A DNA stretch of 46,071 bases from Leptospira biflexa (GTDB lineage Bacteria; Spirochaetota; UBA4802; UB4802), in contig DYLU01000018.1 in assembly GCA_020721905.1 (NCBI GenBank), forward strand, positions 1 to 46,071, given 5' to 3'. Under the pieces are notes generated by a model. The model did not search any database, was not told the DNA's origin, and saw nothing but the letters and a program-made list of their open reading frames with translations. The translations under genes were made by a program, and so were the position numbers. Shown piece by piece: positions 26,204-32,155 of this stretch; the first letter of the stretch is position 1; the number at the start of each line of letters is the position of its first letter.

Positions 26204-27415
26204 TCACATATTATCAGCAACTGCCTGACCAAATTCTGAACATTTAAGAAGTGTTGCGCCCTGCATCTGCCGCTCCAGGTCGTACGTCACGCGTTTCTGC
26301 TGTATTGTTTTTTCTAAGCCCTTAATTATTAAATCAGCTGCTTCCTTCCAGCCCATAAAGCGCAGCATCATCTCACCGGAAAGGATAAGGGAACCCGGAT
26401 TAACCTTGTCCTGATTGGCATATTTAGGTGCTGTACCATGAGTTGCTTCAAATACTGCTGCAGTATCGCCAATGTTTGCACCGGGTGCCATGCCAAGGCC
26501 GCCAACCTGTGCTGCCAGCGCATCAGAAATATAGTCGCCGTTTAAGTTAGGAGTAACAATGACATCAAACTCATCAGGCCGCAGCAGTACCATCTGGAAC
26601 ATAGCATCGGCAATACGGTCTTTTACAACAATTTTGCCTGCGGGGGCTTTCCCGTTATAGTTTGTCCAGAGCTCATCCTCGGTAATAATGTAATTGGCAA
26701 ATTCTTCTTGTGCTGTCTGGTAGGCCCAGTCGCGGAATGCGCCTTCGGTAAATTTCATAATGTTGCCTTTATGCATGATTGTTACGCTTGAACGATTGTT
26801 ATCAATGCAATAGCGCAGTGCTGCCCGCACAATGTTTTTTGTGTTTTCAATGCTTATGGGTTTTACGCCAATACCTGTATCATAGCTTAATGACTGCCCC
26901 ATCTCATTGTTTAAAAAATCAATAATTTTTTTTGCCTCAGGGGTTCCCTGCTTCCATTCAATGCCTGCATAAAGGTCTTCCATATTTTCTCTGAATATAA
27001 CCATATTAACCTTTTCTGGATTTTTCAGGGGCCCTGGCACGCCGGCAAGATGGCGCACAGGCCGCACACATGCATACAGCTTAAGCACCTGGCGCAATGT
27101 TACATTAATACTTCGTATGCCGCCACCTACCGGTGTTGTTAACGGTCCTTTTATGGCAACTTTATATTTTTTTATTTTTTGTAAGGTTTCATCAGGAAGC
27201 CAGTTCCCGGTCAAATTGAATGCCTTTTCGCCGGCAAGAATTTCCTGCCAGTGTATGGAGCGTTTGCCACCATAGGCTTTTTTAACTCCTGCATCCAGTA
27301 CAATCTTAGTTGCTTTCCAGATATCAGGACCAGTGCCATCGCCTTCTATAAAAAGTACTACAGGGTTGTCAGGGACTTCAATGGTGCCATTTTCATATTT
27401 GATTATTTCTTCCAT
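26204..27415 (-). CDS. icd: NADP-dependent isocitrate dehydrogenase
   Basis: This 403-residue enzyme oxidises isocitrate to 2-oxoglutarate in the TCA cycle. It resembles the E. coli type: [12 protein letters not shown] near the N-terminus, the substrate segment [13 protein letters not shown] with the Ser that is phosphorylated in E. coli, [15 protein letters not shown], and the metal-binding [34 protein letters not shown] is the cofactor region. A ferredoxin gene follows directly, linking it to 2-oxoglutarate chemistry by context only. Upstream is the inverted pair of the dispersed word. Confidence 0.93.
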   Translation of the reverse strand: MEEIIKYENGTIEVPDNPVVLFIEGDGTGPDIWKATKIVLDAGVKKAYGGKRSIHWQEILAGEKAFNLTGNWLPDETLQKIKKYKVAIKGPLTTPVGGGIRSINVTLRQVLKLYACVRPVRHLAGVPGPLKNPEKVNMVIFRENMEDLYAGIEWKQGTPEAKKIIDFLNNEMGQSLSYDTGIGVKPISIENTKNIVRAALRYCIDNNRSSVTIMHKGNIMKFTEGAFRDWAYQTAQEEFANYIITEDELWTNYNGKAPAGKIVVKDRIADAMFQMVLLRPDEFDVIVTPNLNGDYISDALAAQVGGLGMAPGANIGDTAAVFEATHGTAPKYANQDKVNPGSLILSGEMMLRFMGWKEAADLIIKGLEKTIQQKRVTYDLERQMQGATLLKCSEFGQAVADNM

Positions 27416-27446
27416 AGCCTCACTCTTTAGTATTGGATTTTTTATC

Positions 27447-27488
27447 GGTAACTATCGCACAGCTGTTATTTATAGGCGATAGTTCCTG
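27447..27488. repeat. Inverted pair of the dispersed word (possible hairpin)
   Basis: GGTAACTATCGC at 27447-27458 and GCGATAGTTCC at 27476-27486 are inverted with 17 bases between, giving a stem of 9 continuous pairs (AACTATCGC) plus a closing GG-CC beyond one bulged T. No U-tract follows on either strand. It sits between the divergent icd and trxB genes, in the icd leader. Confidence 0.55.
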
Positions 27489-27580
27489 ACAATGTGCTGA
27501 CTGTTAATAATGATATCAATGATGTGAATCGTTTTTCTGAACAAAACAAATATCAAAAAATATAGCACAATGGAAAGTAT

Positions 27581-27615
27581 TTGACATTAGTTTTTGTATA
27601 TGTGTAAAATGTCAA
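27581..27615 (+). promoter_or_regulatory. Promoter inside a dyad ahead of trxB
   Basis: TTGACA (27581-27586) and TAAAAT (27605-27610) are spaced 18 bases apart. TTGACAT (27581-27587) and ATGTCAA (27609-27615) are a perfect inverted repeat with 21 bases between, so the promoter elements lie within an operator-like dyad. It could drive trxB about 220 bases downstream. Confidence 0.4.
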
Positions 27616-27835
27616 AAGAAAAAAATTAAAAAAAAAGTTTGGTTTGTAAAGATAGTATTATAGAAAAATCTAAAATTATGTGGTTTAATGATATCAGGAT
27701 TACAGTAAGTCTTTACAATGGCATTTACAACGAAGTGATTCTTTTATCTATGCAAATTTTTAGTCTATGGCAGGGTTATATAGTACTGCTATTTGCCCAG
27801 TAAAATTTATTTTTAAGAATAGGAGAACATAGAGC

Positions 27836-28753
27836 ATGAAAGAACTTATCATTATTGGTGCCGGACCTGCAGGTATGGCAGCGTCAATCTATGCAGTGCG
27901 GGCAGGACTTGATACGCAGGTACTGGAAAAAATTTCCCCCGGCGGGCAGATAATGCTGACATATGAAATTGAAAATTATCCCGGCTTTGCTGAGCCTGTT
28001 GAAGGCTGGCAGCTGGCAAGCAACATGGAACAGCAGGCGCGGCGGCTTGGTGTAACGATAGAAAGTAAGGATGTGGAATTGGTGCAAAAGGTTAACGATA
28101 TCTTTGAAGTAAAAACAACTAACGGTGAAGTGTTGCAGGCTCGTGCAGTTATTGCGGCAACCGGGGCATCCCTTAGACGATTGGGTGTACCAGGGGAGTC
28201 TGAATTTACCGGCAGGGGTGTTTCATACTGTGCTACCTGTGATGCTGCATTTTTCAAGGATATGGTGACTGCGGTTGTTGGAGGAGGCAACACCGCACTG
28301 GAAGAAGCTTTGTATTTAACACGCTTTGCATCAAAGGTATACCTCATTCACAGACGCGATGAATTCAGAGGGCAGAAAATATTGCAGGACAGGGTGCGCT
28401 CAAATCCCAGGATTGAATTGGTTTTAGATACTGTGGTTACACAGGTTACCGGCCATGAAAAGGTAAAGGCAGTAAGCCTTTTGAATAAAAAGACAAACAA
28501 AACATCAGAACTTGCTGTTGATGGGCTTTTTATATTTATTGGTTTCAATCCAAACACTGCATATCTGCCCAAAGAAGTTTTGAATGAAGCCGGGCAGGTA
28601 AAGGTTGACAAGTTTATGCGTACGTCAATGGCCGGGCTTTTTGCTGCTGGTGATCTTCGTGAAGATTCATACCGGCAGGTGCTGATGGCAGCAGCCGATG
28701 GTGCCACAGCATCAATCAGCGCGTATGAGTATATAACGAACAAAGAGTGGTGA
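27836..28753 (+). CDS. trxB: Thioredoxin reductase
   Basis: 305 residues. An FAD-binding start IIGAGPAGMAASIY, the redox-active pair Cys132 and Cys135 in CATCDAAFF, the NADP-binding block AVVGGGNTALEEALYL with HRRDEFRGQK, and the C-terminal GLFAAGDLRE are all present. The enzyme passes electrons from NADPH to thioredoxin. Length is normal for the low-molecular-weight bacterial form. No thioredoxin gene is adjacent. The ribosome site AGGAG is slightly far from the start. Confidence 0.93.
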   Translation: MKELIIIGAGPAGMAASIYAVRAGLDTQVLEKISPGGQIMLTYEIENYPGFAEPVEGWQLASNMEQQARRLGVTIESKDVELVQKVNDIFEVKTTNGEVLQARAVIAATGASLRRLGVPGESEFTGRGVSYCATCDAAFFKDMVTAVVGGGNTALEEALYLTRFASKVYLIHRRDEFRGQKILQDRVRSNPRIELVLDTVVTQVTGHEKVKAVSLLNKKTNKTSELAVDGLFIFIGFNPNTAYLPKEVLNEAGQVKVDKFMRTSMAGLFAAGDLREDSYRQVLMAAADGATASISAYEYITNKEW

Positions 28754-28785
28754 TAATGTTTTTTGTTGTAATTCCCTGTTTATTC

Positions 28786-29565
28786 TTACATAAAACGTAA
28801 AAATGCTTCAAAACATTCATATAGCCGTTGCTGTATGCTCTGAATGCGTTCGGGGTCAATGGTAAGGGTTTTGGGGTCAAAATATTTTTCGTTAACAAAC
28901 AATGCTTTTGACAGTGAAATCCGGATGATTGGCAATAAATGTTTTGCGTATTTATACATGATGTAACGCTTTGAAGGCCTGCCAATGCAAAACGGTGTGG
29001 TGACAGTATATTTTTCACCGCTAAAAGCCTTTTTTAAAATGCCAAGTAACTTAATCGTCAGTGTTTCATCACAGGTTGTAATATCACTCCCATTGCTGGC
29101 AATGTGCTCCAGCGTTATAATGGGTCGCGGGCTTCCCTCATCAGCAGCAACAGGCGGTGCAACAGGTGCAACCGTGTGGCATAGTACAATAAAACGGCTT
29201 GTTCCCAGTGCCTGTTCAATTTTGTTATGAAAGGAGAACCAGTACCGCTTAATCATGCCAGCAATTGCAATCTCGTCAGGGAATATCCCTGGTGAAAAAA
29301 TTTGTTTTTTCTGCGAGGTAGATGTTTTGATAACGCCATTGTTTGTCTTTGGCGGGAGCATATAAGGATCCCTATCAACATCAATAAACAGCCGGTGTAC
29401 AGGAGTGCTTATCACGGTGCCTAATTCTTTCAGTGTAAAGCATTCAGTTGCACCTGTGTCGGCTTCAAAAAATAATTCTAACTGGCTTAGTACACATAAC
29501 TCAGCCAGTTCATCAGGTACTCTGTAACCACCATGAGGTATGATAAAAAGATATGGTTTTTTCAT
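28786..29565 (-). CDS. N-formylglutamate amidohydrolase-like protein
   Basis: 259 residues from ATG 29565. Landmarks of the FGase family are visible: IPHGGYRVPDEL near the N-terminus, FEADTGATECF, RLFIDVDRDPY, and a later CHTVAP segment that would carry a catalytic or metal-binding His. The family is related to zinc carboxypeptidases and hydrolyses N-formylglutamate in histidine degradation; many members act on other N-acyl amino acids. No hut genes are adjacent. An upstream GTG would add 20 residues and has no support. Confidence 0.7.
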   Translation of the reverse strand: MKKPYLFIIPHGGYRVPDELAELCVLSQLELFFEADTGATECFTLKELGTVISTPVHRLFIDVDRDPYMLPPKTNNGVIKTSTSQKKQIFSPGIFPDEIAIAGMIKRYWFSFHNKIEQALGTSRFIVLCHTVAPVAPPVAADEGSPRPIITLEHIASNGSDITTCDETLTIKLLGILKKAFSGEKYTVTTPFCIGRPSKRYIMYKYAKHLLPIIRISLSKALFVNEKYFDPKTLTIDPERIQSIQQRLYECFEAFLRFM

Positions 29566-29592
29566 GCTGATTAAACTATAACATTTGGTATC

Positions 29593-29671
29593 TGGCAGTA
29601 CTATTAATAAAATAGTATCTGCCACAATGACAAATTGATGTATTGTACTGCCACAGATAACAAATTATGCA
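29593..29671. promoter_or_regulatory. Repeated operator-like sites ahead of the Lrp gene
   Basis: TGGCAGTA (29593-29600), TATCTGCCA (29616-29624) and TACTGCCA (29646-29653) are three copies of one motif, the first inverted. The last two head an imperfect direct repeat about 29 bases apart, CTGCCACAATGACAAATT and CTGCCACAGATAACAAATT. The first two can also pair as a hairpin. The position between the divergent amidohydrolase and Lrp genes suggests Lrp binding. Confidence 0.45.
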
Positions 29672-29742
29672 AGTAATTTATATTGACTAAAATTATACAA
29701 TGTAGTTTAGTTGAGCAGTAATTTTTTTTGGAGGAACAAACA

Positions 29743-30249
29743 ATGAAACCATACTCTATTGATAAATTAGGTGAAGACATTCTTGAAATTTTATCCAATG
29801 ATGCAAAGGCTACATCAGAAGATATAGCAAAGCAGCTCAATGTAAGTGTTGATAAGGTGCAAAAATATATTAAGAAATTTGAAAAAGACCGCATCATCCT
29901 GCGATATAAAACACATATTAACTGGCAGCGTATAAAACAGCATGAAGTGCGGGCACTCATAGAAGTAAAGGTTACCCCGCAACGCGGTGTTGGATTTGAC
30001 TCAGTTGCTGAGATTATCTACCGTTATCCCGAGGTTACATCTGTGTATCTTCTTTCGGGCGGCTATGATTTGCTGGTACTTGTTGAAGGACCATCTCTGC
30101 GTGAGGTTGCATCATTTGTTGCTGAAAAACTTGCAACAATAGAGCACGTTCAATCAACAGTTACCCATTTTATGCTGAAAAAGTATAAGGAAGACGGCGA
30201 CATCCTTGTTGATCAGCATGAGGGCAAACGTCTGCCGGTAAGTTTTTGA
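29743..30249 (+). CDS. Lrp/AsnC-family transcription regulator
   Basis: 168 residues. An N-terminal winged helix-turn-helix (about residues 5-55; LSNDAKATSEDIAKQLNVS) is followed by a RAM ligand-binding domain (about 70-150; VSYLL-like VTSVYLLSGGYDLLVLVEG and VQSTVTHFMLKKYKEDG). Such regulators sense amino acids and often control their own gene. GGAGG precedes ATG 29743. Operator-like repeats stand upstream. The next gene begins 4 bases after its stop, so the two are likely one transcript. Confidence 0.88.
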   Translation: MKPYSIDKLGEDILEILSNDAKATSEDIAKQLNVSVDKVQKYIKKFEKDRIILRYKTHINWQRIKQHEVRALIEVKVTPQRGVGFDSVAEIIYRYPEVTSVYLLSGGYDLLVLVEGPSLREVASFVAEKLATIEHVQSTVTHFMLKKYKEDGDILVDQHEGKRLPVSF

Positions 30250-30252
30250 TGC

Positions 30253-30912
30253 ATGCACATCTTAAACAAAATTTATCAACAGTTACTATCGCATTATGGG
30301 CCTCAGCACTGGTGGCCGGGTGAAACTCAATTTGAAGTAACCATTGGTGCAATACTGGCACAAAATGTTTCGTGGACCAATGCTGCAAAAGCAATTGAAA
30401 ATCTTAAAAAACATAATCTCCTGCAACCTCAAAAGCTTTCCGGAAAAAAAGCGGAGGAAATAGCTCCGTTAATAAAATCTTCAGGATATTACAACCAGAA
30501 AGCAGATGCTATTGCTGCATTTTTACGCTGGTTTGAACGCTATGACTATAGCTTTGAATTATTACAAAAAGTACCCACTGAAAGGTTGCGTGAAGAATTG
30601 CTTGCACTGCCCCGCATAGGGCATGAGACTGCCGATTCAATATTACTCTATACACTGGAAAGGAGAATATTTGTTGTTGATGCGTACACAAAACGTATAT
30701 TTACCCGGATAGGACTTTTAACAGGCAAGGAAAAATACAATGACGTACAACACATGTTCCATGCACATTTTGCTGGCACAACCCGGGACTACAATGAATT
30801 TCACGCATTAATAGTAAAACATGGGAAGGATGTATGTGCCAAAAAACCGCGCTGTGGCAGATGCTGCATTATAAGGTGGTGTGTTGGCAATGCTCTGACC
30901 CCCATTTTGTAA
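30253..30912 (+). CDS. Endonuclease III-like DNA glycosylase (MagIII-like)
   Basis: 219 residues of the helix-hairpin-helix GPD family. AILAQNVSWTNAAKAIENL and the hairpin LPRIGHETADSILLYTL are followed by FVVDAYTKRIFTRIGL with the catalytic Asp. The C-terminal Cys pattern C-x5-C-x2-C-x5-C would hold a 4Fe-4S cluster; true endonuclease III has C-x6-C-x2-C-x5-C. The place of the usual Lys in the hairpin is HETAD, close to the 3-methyladenine glycosylase MagIII type. It likely removes damaged bases, but the substrate is uncertain. Confidence 0.8.
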   Translation: MHILNKIYQQLLSHYGPQHWWPGETQFEVTIGAILAQNVSWTNAAKAIENLKKHNLLQPQKLSGKKAEEIAPLIKSSGYYNQKADAIAAFLRWFERYDYSFELLQKVPTERLREELLALPRIGHETADSILLYTLERRIFVVDAYTKRIFTRIGLLTGKEKYNDVQHMFHAHFAGTTRDYNEFHALIVKHGKDVCAKKPRCGRCCIIRWCVGNALTPIL

Positions 30913-30934
30913 ACCAGGCAGAGCAAAAAATCTG

Positions 30935-30963
30935 TTGACAATTGCACTAAAGCGGTTTAATAA
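30935..30963 (+). promoter_or_regulatory. Promoter of the 56-residue membrane protein
   Basis: TTGACA (30935-30940) and TAATAA (30958-30963) with a 17-base spacer, 45 bases before ATG 31008. Confidence 0.55.
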
Positions 30964-31007
30964 ATAGTTATAAAAAATACAATACGTTTATAAAGGAGGT
31001 TTACTCT

Positions 31008-31178
31008 ATGAAGACAAATGCACCGCGGTCAATAGTATGGTGGATTTCCGTTGTTATTGGAGTGTTGGGGATTATCGGCAAGTTTGTTGCACTACCTGTA
31101 TTAACTGCATATTCATGGTGGCTGCTGGCAATAGGCTTTGTTATCTTAGCACTTGCTACTGTCATTAAAGGATTGTAG
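31008..31178 (+). CDS. Small two-helix membrane protein (56 residues)
   Basis: A short gene with an excellent ribosome site (AAGGAGG at 30993-30999) and its own promoter. The protein has two hydrophobic segments (about residues 9-32 and 37-54) flanked by basic residues, with a WW pair in each. It resembles short uncharacterised membrane proteins of several phyla, but no function is known to me. The strong expression signals support it as a real gene. A variant of the dispersed word (GTAACTATTGC) follows it at 31187. Confidence 0.7.
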   Translation: MKTNAPRSIVWWISVVIGVLGIIGKFVALPVLTAYSWWLLAIGFVILALATVIKGL

Positions 31179-31220
31179 TTTTTACAGTAACTATTGCAAA
31201 AATAAAAAACATATTTGTAT

Positions 31221-31952
31221 TCATGGGAACTGTATAACCGAACACAGCATGCCTGCTGCGTTGGATGCGGTATGGGGATTATATACATCCAGCTTCCAGA
31301 TACCATCCACAACAAAATTGTAGCGGAATGCTCCTTCTGGCAGTCGCTTTTGCAGACGCCAGATGCCATTCTTGTCTTTTTGCAAGAGATCAATTTCCGG
31401 GTTCCAGTTGTTGAAATCGCCGGCTATTGCCACAATAGATGCTTTTGGTGCATACAGCCTGAATTCCACCAGCCGTATGCTCTCATCAAGTATTTTGTAG
31501 CTTACCTGTGTGCCTTCAGAACGTTTATCCTGGCGAACAATGGAAAAATATGAACCTGCATTGTCGTCGGCAATATCCTGATTTACAGGATCGTTAATCC
31601 ACACATTATCAACCAGAAATTTATACCGCACTATACGCTCATCATCATTAAAAGGAATGATGTAAAACCAGATGCCATTGTTGCTCCGCTTCATGGGCTG
31701 CTTTTTCCAGTATGAAAAATCACCAGCAATATATACCCTGCGCGCACTGCGGTTTTTGTAGGTAATCAAAGTACCCTGTAGTATTTGCGGCATTCCCGGC
31801 TTACTATGGGAGACAGTTACCGGAGAGGGTGGCATGGCCTTTGAAAGGGTGTACAGTGAATAATAGGGAACGCTTTTTGCTTTAGAATAATCACTATTGG
31901 AAAAATAACACAGTGAAATGATGAGCATAATCCATTGCAGCGGTTTTGGCAT
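31221..31952 (-). CDS. Exported protein with two glycogen-binding (CBM48-like) domains
   Basis: 243 residues. The N-terminus looks like a signal peptide (about 1-25). Two E-set domains follow: RRVYIAGDFSYWKK with VRYKFLVDNVWINDP (about 69-125) and SIVAIAGDFNNWNP with FRYNFVVDGIWKLD (about 160-230). This AGDFxxW / Y-K-F-x-V-D-x-x-W pattern is that of the AMPK-type or CBM48 glycogen-binding domain. No catalytic domain is present, so it probably binds a polysaccharide or a partner in the periplasm. The N-terminal part otherwise lacks recognisable motifs. Confidence 0.8.
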   Translation of the reverse strand: MPKPLQWIMLIISLCYFSNSDYSKAKSVPYYSLYTLSKAMPPSPVTVSHSKPGMPQILQGTLITYKNRSARRVYIAGDFSYWKKQPMKRSNNGIWFYIIPFNDDERIVRYKFLVDNVWINDPVNQDIADDNAGSYFSIVRQDKRSEGTQVSYKILDESIRLVEFRLYAPKASIVAIAGDFNNWNPEIDLLQKDKNGIWRLQKRLPEGAFRYNFVVDGIWKLDVYNPHTASNAAGMLCSVIQFP

Positions 31953-31993
31953 GTACTATGGGCTCCTGTGGCTAAATTTTACGCTTTATAATT

Positions 31994-32061
31994 GCATATT
32001 AATATGTCGATAGGTATAGAGAAAATATTTATATGATTTTATTCAAAATGCATATTAATAT
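31994..32061. promoter_or_regulatory. Duplicate GCATATTAATAT palindromic sites
   Basis: GCATATTAATAT occurs at 31994-32005 and 32050-32061, 56 bases apart, each holding the perfect palindrome ATATTAATAT. They lie between the divergent glycogen-binding and TPR genes and could be paired operators; AT-richness makes chance possible. Confidence 0.35.
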
Positions 32062-32155
32062 ATAATTAGCAAAATATGTTTGATTTTTTAAACAGAATAT
32101 TACTACGATGTTTATGTCGCATTATAAAGGTTAATCACAGGTGAAAGAGCCCGCT

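Noticed and set aside
29594-29624. Hairpin as a terminator of the amidohydrolase gene
   Set aside because: It lies upstream of that gene's start codon and upstream of the Lrp gene, so an operator role fits better.
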